Below are positions 28,590 to 36,915 of a stretch of 64,000 nucleotides of DNA, one piece after another. A program made the translations under genes and the position numbers. This DNA is from Helcococcus bovis (lineage in GTDB: Bacteria; Bacillota; Clostridia; Tissierellales; Peptoniphilaceae), in the NCBI RefSeq assembly GCF_046035435.1, contig NZ_JBFNFH010000008.1. One strand, given 5' to 3'. Numbering within the stretch: the first letter of the stretch is position 1; every line of letters starts with the position of its first letter. Below the pieces are notes generated by a model. The model made no database searches. It worked only from the letters and a program-made list of their open reading frames with translations, and had not been told where the DNA came from.

Positions 28590-29780
28590 ATGATAAAAAA
28601 TATAAAAATAGAAGATATAAAAAAAGATAAAGAATTTTTATCTTCTGATTTATTGAATAAAGAGGATGTAAAAAAAGCTTTAGATTTAGCTTTAGAAAAG
28701 ACTAAAATTAATTTAAAGTATTTTGGTGAAAATTATCCAACACCTGCTACAAAAGAAAACATTTATCCAATAATGGATAATACCGAATGGACAAATGGTT
28801 TTTGGACAGGTGTTTTGTGGATGCTTTATGAATATTCTAAAGATGAAACTATTAAAGAAATTGCTCATAAAAATGTTTTGTCATTTTTAGATAGAGTAAA
28901 TAAGAGAATTGAGCTTGATCATCATGATTTAGGATTTTTATATACTCCGTCTTGTATGGCGGAATATAGAATAAATAAAAATGAGGAAGCTTTAGAAGCA
29001 TCTATAAAGGCGGCGGATAAACTTATCGAAAGATATCAAGAAAAAGGACAGTTTATTCAAGCTTGGGGTGAATTAGGAAAAAAAGATAATTACAGATTAA
29101 TAATTGATTGTTTATTGAATATACAATTGTTATTTTTTGCTTCTGAAAAAACAGGAGATGAAAAATATTATGATATTGCAAAAAAACATTTTTATTCTTC
29201 AGTTAATAATGTAATTAGAGATGATGCTTCAACATTCCATACATTTTATTTTGATCCGGAAACAGGACAACCATTAAAAGGAGTTACTAGACAAGGATTT
29301 AGTGATGATTCTAGCTGGGCTAGAGGACAAGCTTGGGGAATTTATGGAAGTTCATTGAGTTATAGAAAATTAAAAGATGAAAAGATTTTTAATGTATTTA
29401 AGGCTGTTACAAATTATTTCTTAAACAGGTTACCGGAAGACAATGTATCTTATTGGGATTTAATTTTTTCAGATGGAAGTGGACATAGTAGAGATTCATC
29501 TGCTACCGCTATTGCTGTATGTGGAATACATGAGATGTTAAAATATATGCCTGAAGTATATGCTGAAAAAGAAGTGTACAAAAAAGCAATGCATGTAATG
29601 TTAAGATCTTTGATTGAAAAATATGCAAATACAGATAAAGTTGAAGGGGCACCTTTACTAGATCATGGAGTATATTCATGGCATAGTGGAAAAGGAGTAG
29701 ATGAAGGAAATATTTGGGGTGATTACTACTACGTAGAAGCTCTAATAAGATTTTATAAAGATTGGGAAATTTATTGGTAG
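28590..29780 (+). CDS. ugl: Unsaturated glucuronyl hydrolase, GH88
   Basis: A 396-residue cytoplasmic alpha6/alpha6-barrel enzyme that hydrates the unsaturated uronic acid and splits imported GAG disaccharides. Key features are the opening WTNGFWTGVLWMLYE, a catalytic-type Asp113 in HHDLGF and Asp173 in LIIDCLL, with the spacing seen in characterised GH88 enzymes. ARGQAWGIYG and GNIWGDYYYVEALIRF follow near the C-terminus. It lies between EIIA and EIIB, as in the pneumococcal locus, with a nine-base gap after EIIA. Confidence 0.93.
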   Translation: MIKNIKIEDIKKDKEFLSSDLLNKEDVKKALDLALEKTKINLKYFGENYPTPATKENIYPIMDNTEWTNGFWTGVLWMLYEYSKDETIKEIAHKNVLSFLDRVNKRIELDHHDLGFLYTPSCMAEYRINKNEEALEASIKAADKLIERYQEKGQFIQAWGELGKKDNYRLIIDCLLNIQLLFFASEKTGDEKYYDIAKKHFYSSVNNVIRDDASTFHTFYFDPETGQPLKGVTRQGFSDDSSWARGQAWGIYGSSLSYRKLKDEKIFNVFKAVTNYFLNRLPEDNVSYWDLIFSDGSGHSRDSSATAIAVCGIHEMLKYMPEVYAEKEVYKKAMHVMLRSLIEKYANTDKVEGAPLLDHGVYSWHSGKGVDEGNIWGDYYYVEALIRFYKDWEIYW

Positions 29781-29788
29781 GAGGAAAT

Positions 29789-30280
29789 ATGACACAACCT
29801 AACATAGTAATGACAAGAATAGATGAAAGATTGATTCATGGACAAGGTCAAATGTGGTTGAAATCATTAGGCTGCAACACAGTAATAGTTGCTAATGATG
29901 AAGTTTGCAATGATAAATTGCAACAAACACTTATGACAACAGTAGTCCCAAAATCAGTTTTTGTTAGATTTTATGATGTTCAGAAAGTAATTGACATCAT
30001 AGGAAAGGCAAATCCTAAGCAAAGTATTTTTATAATTATTAAAGATGTTAAAGATGCTTATAGATTAGTAAAAGGTGGAGTTCCAATTAAAGAATTAAAT
30101 ATTGGTAATATTCATGCTGCACCAAATAGAGAATGTATCTCAAGATTTATTAATCTAAGTGATGAAGAAAAGAAAATGCTTAGAGAATTGCATGATGAAT
30201 TTGGATTAACCTTCAATACTAAAACAACACCAAATGGTGATGATGGTGGTAAAGAAGTTAATATATTAAATTACATATAG
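29789..30280 (+). CDS. PTS EIIB, mannose/sorbose family
   Basis: A 163-residue protein. The start is set at ATG 29789 because SD AGGAGG lies directly before it and the family begins near IVMTRIDERLIHGQGQ; the longer frame from 29762 overlaps the ugl gene. His17 in RIDERLIHGQGQMW is the phospho-acceptor. It also has VPKSVFVRFYDVQK and the loop ELNIGNIHAAPN, which are standard EIIB-man features. It lies nine bases before EIIC. Confidence 0.92.
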   Translation: MTQPNIVMTRIDERLIHGQGQMWLKSLGCNTVIVANDEVCNDKLQQTLMTTVVPKSVFVRFYDVQKVIDIIGKANPKQSIFIIIKDVKDAYRLVKGGVPIKELNIGNIHAAPNRECISRFINLSDEEKKMLRELHDEFGLTFNTKTTPNGDDGGKEVNILNYI

Positions 30281-30289
30281 GAGGGAAGA

Positions 30290-31075
30290 ATGGAATTATC
30301 ATTAATTCAAGCAATTTTAATTGGTTTATGGACAGCATTCTGTTTATCAGGTATGCTTCTAGGTATTTATTCCAATAGATGTATTGTATTATCATTCGGT
30401 GTAGGTGTTATCACTGGTGATATGCAAACAGCTCTTTCAGTAGGCGCTATTTCTGAATTAGCATATATGGGATTCGGGGTTGGACCAGGGGGATCAGTTC
30501 CACCAAATCCAATTGGACCGGGGATATTTGGTACTTTGATGGCAATAACAAGTAAAGGAGCAATTACTCCAGAAGCTGCTTTAGCACTATCTACACCAAT
30601 CGCTGTTGCAATTCAATTTTTACAAACAGCAGCATATACAGTAAGATCAGGAGCTCAAGGAGCAGCTATTAAAGCTTTAGAAGAAAGAAATTTATCAAGA
30701 TTTAAATTTGAAGCTAATGCAACAATTTGGTTATTTGCACTAATAGGTTTAGCTTTAGGTATTTTAGGTGCTGTATCAATGAGCACATTAACATCATTAG
30801 TAGATTACATTCCAAAATGGCTAATGAAAGGTTTGACAATAGCAGGTAAGATGTTACCAGCGATAGGTTTTGCTATGATATTATCTACAATGGTAAAGAA
30901 AGAAGTTATACCATTTGTAATTTTAGGGTATGTATTAGCAGCATATTTCCAATTACCAGTAATTGGTATAGCTTTAGTTGGTACAATCTTTGCATTGAAT
31001 GAATTATACAATAAACCAAAAGTTGTTGTTGAAACAACAGAAACAAATGAAGGAGGAACAGATGACTGGATCTAA
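30290..31075 (+). CDS. PTS EIIC, mannose/sorbose family
   Basis: A 261-residue membrane subunit of the GAG-disaccharide transporter. It starts MELSLIQAILIGLWTAFCLSG and has the family segments GVITGDMQTALSVGAISELAYMG and GPGGSVPPNPIGPGIFGT. It has several transmembrane stretches and a short acidic tail. Its end overlaps the EIID start by 14 bases, so the two membrane subunits are translationally coupled. The GAG substrate is inferred from its gene neighbours. Confidence 0.92.
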   Translation: MELSLIQAILIGLWTAFCLSGMLLGIYSNRCIVLSFGVGVITGDMQTALSVGAISELAYMGFGVGPGGSVPPNPIGPGIFGTLMAITSKGAITPEAALALSTPIAVAIQFLQTAAYTVRSGAQGAAIKALEERNLSRFKFEANATIWLFALIGLALGILGAVSMSTLTSLVDYIPKWLMKGLTIAGKMLPAIGFAMILSTMVKKEVIPFVILGYVLAAYFQLPVIGIALVGTIFALNELYNKPKVVVETTETNEGGTDDWI

Positions 31076-31877
31076 ATGGACATTAAAAGATTATATTAAA
31101 ACCGGTTTAAGAGGTTTCTTCTTACAAAATGGTTTTAACTACAGTAATTTCCAAGGTTTAGGATATGCAAATATGTTATATCCTGCATTAAAGAAAAAAT
31201 ACGGAAATGATAAAGATAAATTATGTGAAGTATTAAAAGATAACTGTGAATTTTACAATACAAATCCACATTTTGTACCATTTATTACAAGTATGCATAT
31301 GGTAATGTTGGAAAATAACAGAACAGATGATGAAATTCGTGGTATTAAGATGGCTTTAATGGGACCTTTAGCAGGTATTGGTGATTCATTATCACAATTT
31401 ATGATTGCACCATTAATGTCAACAATAGCAGCTTCATTAGCTGGACAAGGTTTAATTTTAGGACCAATCTTATTCTTTGTAGTAATTAATGCTATTTTAA
31501 CAATTATTAAAGTATTAAATGCTTCTTATGGATATAAAGTTGGTACAAGCATTATTGATAAGATGAGTGATAAGATGGCTACAGTTTCAAGAGTAGCAAA
31601 TATTATCGGGGTTACAGTAATCGCTGGTTTAGCAGCAACATTTGTAAAAATAAATATTCCAATTCAATTAGCTGCCGGAAAAGTTGAAGAAGGTGTTAAA
31701 CAACAAATACTTTCTATTCAAGGTATGATGGATAAAATTGCACCAGCATTATTACCAATATTATTTACATTCTTTATTTATTGGTTAATTAAAAATAAAA
31801 AGTGGAGCACATATAAACTTGTATTACTTATTGTTGCAATAGGTATTTTAGGTAGTGTAACAGGAATTTTAGCATAA
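31062..31877 (+). CDS. PTS EIID, mannose/sorbose family
   Basis: A 271-residue membrane subunit. ATG 31062 is preferred, with SD AGGAGG at 31051-31056, inside the end of EIIC; the frame is open further upstream. The N-terminus KDYIKTGLRGFFLQNGFNYSNFQGLGYANML and the motif MGPLAGIGDSLSQFM are typical EIID. Membrane spans occupy the C-terminal half. With EIIC it forms the translocation channel. It is followed by a terminator-like hairpin that may lower expression of the genes after it. Confidence 0.92.
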   Translation: MTGSKWTLKDYIKTGLRGFFLQNGFNYSNFQGLGYANMLYPALKKKYGNDKDKLCEVLKDNCEFYNTNPHFVPFITSMHMVMLENNRTDDEIRGIKMALMGPLAGIGDSLSQFMIAPLMSTIAASLAGQGLILGPILFFVVINAILTIIKVLNASYGYKVGTSIIDKMSDKMATVSRVANIIGVTVIAGLAATFVKINIPIQLAAGKVEEGVKQQILSIQGMMDKIAPALLPILFTFFIYWLIKNKKWSTYKLVLLIVAIGILGSVTGILA

Positions 31878-31894
31878 TAAAATAAACTTAAAAT

Positions 31895-31940
31895 ATGGTG
31901 TTGAGAGTGTGATACATTTTCAACACCATTTATTTTTTTA
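31895..31940 (+). terminator. Internal terminator or attenuator after EIID
   Basis: ATGGTGTTGA (31895-31904) pairs with TCAACACCAT (31920-31929) and is followed by TTATTTTTTT. It separates the transport genes from the heparinase-like and regulator genes, which probably depend on read-through since no other promoter is evident. Confidence 0.65.
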
Positions 31941-31956
31941 GAAATGAGGGTAAATT

Positions 31957-33822
31957 TTGAAAAAGCAAGATATTATAAATAGAATAAAAAAATATAATAT
32001 AAATGAATATGCGTTTATTAAAGAGAATTCTGATTTATTTCTTAAAGACAAGATAAGATTTGTAAATAACTGGGCTATGGAAAGATGTGAAGATATAGTT
32101 GATTTTTCAGACTTTAATTGGAATAAAGTTCATAATAATGATCCAGAATGGGCTTTTATGCTTAATAGACAAGAATATCTAATTGATTTGTTTATAAGTT
32201 ACGTAGTTGAAAATAATGTTAAATATTTAGAAAAAATAAAACAACATATATTTGAAAAAATAACAGATTTAGATGAAATGCAGAAGTATAAAAATTCCTC
32301 TAGAACTCTAGATACTGGAATAAGGATTTATCAGTGGACGTTTTTATTAAGAAATAGTTCTAAATATAATTTATTTACCAATCATGAAGAGGAAATTATT
32401 AAAGAAAGTATAGTAAAGCAAATTAATTTTTTATATGAAAATTTTGAAGATAGATATTATTTGAGTAATTGGGGAAGTATACAGATAGCGGCGGTTTTAA
32501 TATTTAACTCTTTATATGATAAAATTTTAGATAAAAAAATAATAGATTTTTTTGAAAAAGCACTGGAAATAAATGTTAATATATCGATATATGATGATGG
32601 AACTCAATGGGAACAATCTAGCATGTATCATGTAGATGTTATGGTTTATTATTTTAATTTGTTAATTAGTAGTGATAATTATTTTAATATTTTGAATGAT
32701 AAATTGTATAAAATGGCTGAATATGTATATTATGTGACTGGACCAGATAATTTACAATTTTCTATAGGGGATTCAGATGTTATTGATACGAGGGATATCA
32801 TGACATGGATGTCTATATTTTGGAAGGATGATAGATTTAAGGAAAAATCATTTGTTCATCCAGATATTTTAAGTTATTTTATGTTTACAGAGAATATGAT
32901 AGCTGATTTTGAAAATATAAAATCTAAACTAGTTGAAAAATCTAGTAAAGTATATAAAGATAGTGGACAAATATTTTTGAAAGACAAAAATTTTTATTTA
33001 TATTTCAAGAATGGTGTAATGGGAAGCTCTCATACTCACAGTGATTTGAATAGTTTGTGTTTTTATTATAAAGGAGAACCTATTGTAGTTGATTCTGGAA
33101 GATTTACATATGTTGATGGTCTTTACAGAAATTATTTTAAGAGTATGAATGCACATTCCTCATTGATTATTGATGATGAATGTCCTGAAATAGTTACTGG
33201 ATCTTGGGACTATAGTAGATATCCTGAACCAATATCATTAGAATTTAAAGAAAATGATATTGCACAATATATAGAATCATCAATTCGTGGAGAGATTGAA
33301 GGGGGAAGCTACATTCACACTAGATATGTAATAAAGTTTAAAGATAAATGTCTATTCATTGTGGATAAAGTTAAAATGAAAGGTAAGCATAAATCAAATA
33401 TTAGATTTATTTTGGATGATAATATTAAAGAATTGAGTGAAAATGGATTGAAAATATTAAATGAAGAAAGATATAGTTATAAAGATACTATTATTTCAAA
33501 AAAATATAATAAGATTGATAAATCAAAAATGATATATCGAGAAGATTTTTTTGAAGATGAGTTATATATTTCTACAGTGTTCTATGATGAAAGTATAACC
33601 ATAGATGCTATGAATATTAGACAAACTAATAAAAAGGATAATTTAAAAGGATCTTTTATTTGGAAAATTAATGATGAAAAAGAGTATAGTTTAAATATCA
33701 ATACAGAACCCATAATTACGGGGAGTAAAATATTAAAAATTTATGAAAATGATATATTAACTAGGGGAAAATGTGTTATTATAGATAATATAGATAATAA
33801 ATTTTATAGAATAAAATCGTAA
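31957..33822 (+). CDS. Heparinase II/III-family protein
   Basis: A 621-residue protein without signal peptide, so probably cytoplasmic. It starts at TTG 31957 with SD GAGGG. The N-terminal half is an alpha-barrel (with WAMERCEDIVDFSDF and NNDPEWAFMLNRQEYLIDLF). The C-terminal half is the heparinase II/III beta domain with GVMGSSHTHSDLNSLCFYY, VVDSGRFTYVDGLYRNYFK and MNAHSSLIIDD. The pneumococcal GAG operon carries a homologue at the same place. It would act on imported oligosaccharides or on sulfated or non-hyaluronan GAG pieces; the exact substrate is not known. Confidence 0.85.
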   Translation: MKKQDIINRIKKYNINEYAFIKENSDLFLKDKIRFVNNWAMERCEDIVDFSDFNWNKVHNNDPEWAFMLNRQEYLIDLFISYVVENNVKYLEKIKQHIFEKITDLDEMQKYKNSSRTLDTGIRIYQWTFLLRNSSKYNLFTNHEEEIIKESIVKQINFLYENFEDRYYLSNWGSIQIAAVLIFNSLYDKILDKKIIDFFEKALEINVNISIYDDGTQWEQSSMYHVDVMVYYFNLLISSDNYFNILNDKLYKMAEYVYYVTGPDNLQFSIGDSDVIDTRDIMTWMSIFWKDDRFKEKSFVHPDILSYFMFTENMIADFENIKSKLVEKSSKVYKDSGQIFLKDKNFYLYFKNGVMGSSHTHSDLNSLCFYYKGEPIVVDSGRFTYVDGLYRNYFKSMNAHSSLIIDDECPEIVTGSWDYSRYPEPISLEFKENDIAQYIESSIRGEIEGGSYIHTRYVIKFKDKCLFIVDKVKMKGKHKSNIRFILDDNIKELSENGLKILNEERYSYKDTIISKKYNKIDKSKMIYREDFFEDELYISTVFYDESITIDAMNIRQTNKKDNLKGSFIWKINDEKEYSLNINTEPIITGSKILKIYENDILTRGKCVIIDNIDNKFYRIKS

Positions 33823-33836
33823 AATATGAGGAAGAA

Positions 33837-34847
33837 ATGACACGGAAATTAACTATTAAAGATATTGCTGAAATGGCAAATACTTCTAAGACGACAGTTT
33901 CTTTTTATTTAAATGGAAGAACGGATAAAATGTCAAAAGAAACTTATGATAGGATAAAAAAAGTAATTGATATTACAAATTTTGTCCCTAATAGATTAGC
34001 AAGATCTTTAAATTTGAAAAAATCAAACTTAATAGGTGTATTGATAGGAGATATTACAAATGTATTTTCTAATCAGATTGTTAAGGGTATAGAAGAGATG
34101 GCTAGTAAAAATGGCTATCAAATTATAGTAGGTAATAGTAATTATTCTCCAGCAACAGAAGAAAAATACATTGATAGAATGTTGCAAATGGGGGTTGATG
34201 GTTTTATTATTCAACCTACAACTAATTTTGTAAAGATTTCATCAAAAATAACAAGATTGAATAAACCTATGGTTTTCTTTGATTCTAAATTGTATGATAA
34301 GGAAAATAATTGGGTTAAGACAAACAATATTGATGCGGTTTATAATGCTATAAATAGTTGCGTTGATAGGGGATATGAAGATTTTTATTTAATAGCGGCA
34401 GATCCATCCATGTTAAGTACTAGATTGGAAAGATCTCAAGGTTTTATAGATGCCTTAAATAATAGAGGATTGACATATAAAAATCTTGTTATAGAAGATA
34501 ATATAACAGATGTTGAAGAAATAAGAAAATTTTTAAATTCAAATATTGATTTAAATAAAAATTCTTTAATTTTTGTTCCTAATTGTTGGGCTTTACAGAA
34601 GGTAAGAACTGCTTTACAAGATTACATGAAATATTCTCCTAAGGTTGGACTTTTAGGTTTTGATAATACTGAATGGACTAATTTTACAAATCCAAGTATT
34701 TCTACAATTGTTCAGCCTGCTTATGATGAGGGTAAAGAAACTGCAAGAATTTTAATTGATTTAATTAAAAATGATGATGAAAAACTGCATCAACACACTT
34801 TAGATTGTCACGTAAATTGGAATGAGAGTACAAATCTAAAAATATAG
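33837..34847 (+). CDS. regR: LacI-family repressor of the GAG regulon (RegR-like)
   Basis: A 336-residue regulator. The N-terminal HTH is KLTIKDIAEMANTSKTTVSF with hinge PNRLARSLNLKKSNLIGVLI, followed by a periplasmic-binding-like effector domain (DGFIIQPTT, GLLGFDNTEW, IVQPAYDEGKETA). It lies 14 bases after the heparinase-like gene. LacI proteins bind palindromes with a central CG or a similar step; here the only repeated palindrome at the pathway promoters is AAACTAGTTT (four sites), so it is the obvious ligand. RegR of Streptococcus has the same genomic role. The inducer is probably a uronate or unsaturated disaccharide, by inference. Confidence 0.85.
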   Translation: MTRKLTIKDIAEMANTSKTTVSFYLNGRTDKMSKETYDRIKKVIDITNFVPNRLARSLNLKKSNLIGVLIGDITNVFSNQIVKGIEEMASKNGYQIIVGNSNYSPATEEKYIDRMLQMGVDGFIIQPTTNFVKISSKITRLNKPMVFFDSKLYDKENNWVKTNNIDAVYNAINSCVDRGYEDFYLIAADPSMLSTRLERSQGFIDALNNRGLTYKNLVIEDNITDVEEIRKFLNSNIDLNKNSLIFVPNCWALQKVRTALQDYMKYSPKVGLLGFDNTEWTNFTNPSISTIVQPAYDEGKETARILIDLIKNDDEKLHQHTLDCHVNWNESTNLKI

Positions 34848-34860
34848 AAATGAGAAATTT

Positions 34861-35676
34861 ATGATTACAGTAGGAATTTTTGATATTAATAATGAAATAA
34901 GACATGCTGTTTCTAGCACGAAAAATAAAAAAATGTTAGTTACTGGAGAAAATGAAATTATACTTGCTACTAGGACTCTAGAATATAATCCTGGAGATTA
35001 CATAAAAGTTTCCGTTTCAGAAAAAAATACTTTTTTATGTGTTAAATTGGATGAAACTTTTGATGAATCAATGATATATTTTGGTGATACAACGGAGTTT
35101 ATATATAAAATTCCTTTCGGGACAGAAAAAGAAGCTATGAAAGATACAGCTTTCTTAGGAAAATCGGTTTTAATAAGTGCAAGATATCCTAATGAGTCGG
35201 AAATAAAATCTTATCAAAATTTAAGTAAAAATAGACACGCATTAGATTTTGATCAAAATATTTATCCTTTTGCTTCTACAAATTCTGGAACTTCAAGGCC
35301 GGCGTTTATGGCGAAAAATGCAATAGATGGAATTTATGCAAATGATGACCATGGTGTATATCCATATCAATCATGGGGTACAAACCAAAAAGATGATGCA
35401 GAATTAAAAATTGAATTTGGTAGAGATATAAAAGTAAATAAATTAGGAATTACATTAAGAGCGGATTTTCCTCATGATACTTATTGGAAAAATTTAACGG
35501 TATATTTTTCTGATGATACTGAGATTAAAATTAATTTAGAAAAAACGTCGAAAACTCAATATTTTGATATTGAACAAAAAGAAATTTCATGGGTCGTAGT
35601 GAAAAATCTTATTAAAGGTGAAGAAGGAGATTTTGCCGCATTAACCCAATTTGAACTATGGGGATATAATTTGTAA
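34861..35676 (+). CDS. Discoidin (F5/8 type C)-like protein in the GAG operon
   Basis: A 271-residue protein with no signal peptide or membrane span. The N-terminal 110 residues look like a beta domain (VGIFDINNEIRHAVSS, YNPGDYIKVSVSEKN). The C-terminal part (about 120-271) resembles a galactose-binding or discoidin fold: NRHALDFDQNIYPFASTNSG, AKNAIDGIYAND, HGVYPYQSWGTNQ, LKIEFGRDIKVNKLGITLRAD, LTQFELWGY. It is the last gene of the PTS operon, 13 bases after regR. A sugar-binding role in the cytoplasm is odd; I cannot name its function. A MITE-like element follows. Confidence 0.6.
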   Translation: MITVGIFDINNEIRHAVSSTKNKKMLVTGENEIILATRTLEYNPGDYIKVSVSEKNTFLCVKLDETFDESMIYFGDTTEFIYKIPFGTEKEAMKDTAFLGKSVLISARYPNESEIKSYQNLSKNRHALDFDQNIYPFASTNSGTSRPAFMAKNAIDGIYANDDHGVYPYQSWGTNQKDDAELKIEFGRDIKVNKLGITLRADFPHDTYWKNLTVYFSDDTEIKINLEKTSKTQYFDIEQKEISWVVVKNLIKGEEGDFAALTQFELWGYNL

Positions 35677-35692
35677 ATATATTTTAATTAAA

Positions 35693-36111
35693 AAAAGGAG
35701 ATTGTTTCAAAATGTCATTTTATGTGTTCGGATTATAGGTATTTTTCAGTTATCCTAATAAGAAAATCATTTCAAAAATAAGTTTGAACAAAATGAGATG
35801 ATAAAAATTAGTATCAAAATTATCGCATAAATAAGATTAAGTAAAATGAGATAAAAATTGGATTAAAAAAATACCATCAAAATTTAATTTCTAAAAATTG
35901 AGATAATTTTTTAATAAAAAATAATACCCACAAATTTTATATGTTAAAAATTGAGATAACACTCACTATATGAATCAAAAATTAAACATTATATATTACC
36001 AAAAAAGGGGGTAGTTGCAAAAATAATTATTTTTGCAACTACCCCTAGTTTTATGTTTTTATTAAATTTTTTAATTTAATGACTATATTTTATTTTGCAA
36101 CAGCTCCTTTT
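35693..36111. mobile_element. MITE-like element, copy 2, with terminal inverted repeats
   Basis: The ends AAAAGGAGATTGTTTCAAAA (35693-35712) and TTTTGCAACAGCTCCTTTT (36093-36111) are imperfect inverted repeats. Inside are 37-nt units at 35766-35802 and 35819-35855, with ATCATTTC/GAGATGAT-like ends, and 34-nt units at 35873-35906 and 35926-35959 (53-base period). A perfect 38-base palindrome lies at 36008-36045 (GGGGTAGTTGC through GCAACTACCCC). There is no coding capacity. It fills the 467-base gap between the discoidin-like gene and kdgA and may give the latter a terminator. Confidence 0.65.
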
Positions 36112-36143
36112 TATCATTTTATAAAAAATTTATAAATTAGTTG

Positions 36144-36779
36144 TTATTTTCTAACTTCTTTTAGTATTTTTTTTGCTTCTAAACATAATCTTGTGATTTC
36201 ATCCCAATTTTTTTCTTCGATAAGCTTTTTATCACATATCCAAGATCCTCCAACAGAAATAATTTTATCGAATTCTAAATACTCTCTTAAATTATTTATA
36301 TTAACAGATCCTGTTGGCATGAATAGAAGATTTCCAAATGGTGCGGATAATGATTTAATAGTTTTTAATCCTCCATAATTTCCTGCTGGGAAAAATTTTA
36401 CAACTGTTAAATCTGAATTTATTGCCTGCATTACTTCTGAAGGAGTAACAGTACCGGGAATAACGGTGACATTATTTTTTTTAGAAGTTTCTACTACGTT
36501 TTTGTCAAAACCTGGAGAAACAATAAATTTTGCTCCAGCATTAATAGCGTCTATTGCTTGTTTGGAATTTAATATTGTACCTGCACCAACAAGCATTTCA
36601 GGAACTTTTGTTGAAATTTCTTTAATACTATCAATAGCAGCTTTAGTTCTAAATGTGATTTCTGCAACGTTAATTCCTCCTTTTAATAAAGCTTTAGCAA
36701 GAGGTACAGCATCTTCTATATTTTCTAGTACTACTACGGGGATTATTCCACAATTTTTAAATCTTTCTAGTATATCCAT
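36144..36779 (-). CDS. kdgA: KDPG aldolase (2-keto-3-deoxy-6-phosphogluconate aldolase)
   Basis: A 211-residue class I aldolase that cleaves KDPG to pyruvate and glyceraldehyde-3-phosphate. Features are GIIPVVVLENIEDA, Glu40 in AEITFRT, VGAGTILN, FIVSPGF, VIPGTVTPSEVMQA, the Schiff-base Lys128 in VVKFFPAGNYGG, and MPTGSVN. Length is normal. It is divergent from kdgK, and the shared gap carries a GAG-type operator. It completes the uronate branch of hyaluronan catabolism. Confidence 0.93.
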   Translation of the reverse strand: MDILERFKNCGIIPVVVLENIEDAVPLAKALLKGGINVAEITFRTKAAIDSIKEISTKVPEMLVGAGTILNSKQAIDAINAGAKFIVSPGFDKNVVETSKKNNVTVIPGTVTPSEVMQAINSDLTVVKFFPAGNYGGLKTIKSLSAPFGNLLFMPTGSVNINNLREYLEFDKIISVGGSWICDKKLIEEKNWDEITRLCLEAKKILKEVRK

Positions 36780-36810
36780 ATTTTTCTCCTTGTATGATTT
36801 ATTTAATTAA

Positions 36811-36881
36811 ATTATATCATTTTAATAAATTTTAGTAAACTAGTTAATTATATTGAAAAATCAACATTTTAATAATATAAT
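36811..36881. promoter_or_regulatory. Divergent kdgA/kdgK promoters with shared operator
   Basis: For kdgA (minus) the -35 TTTACT (36839-36834) and -10 TATAAT (36816-36811) are 17 bases apart, and the operator TAAACTAGTTAA (36836-36847) overlaps the -35. For kdgK (plus) TTGAAA (36853-36858) and TATAAT (36876-36881) are 17 bases apart, with the operator just upstream of the -35. One site could therefore control both genes. Confidence 0.8.
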
Positions 36882-36915
36882 AATATATAGAAAAAAGTAT
36901 TTTTGGAGGTGAAAA

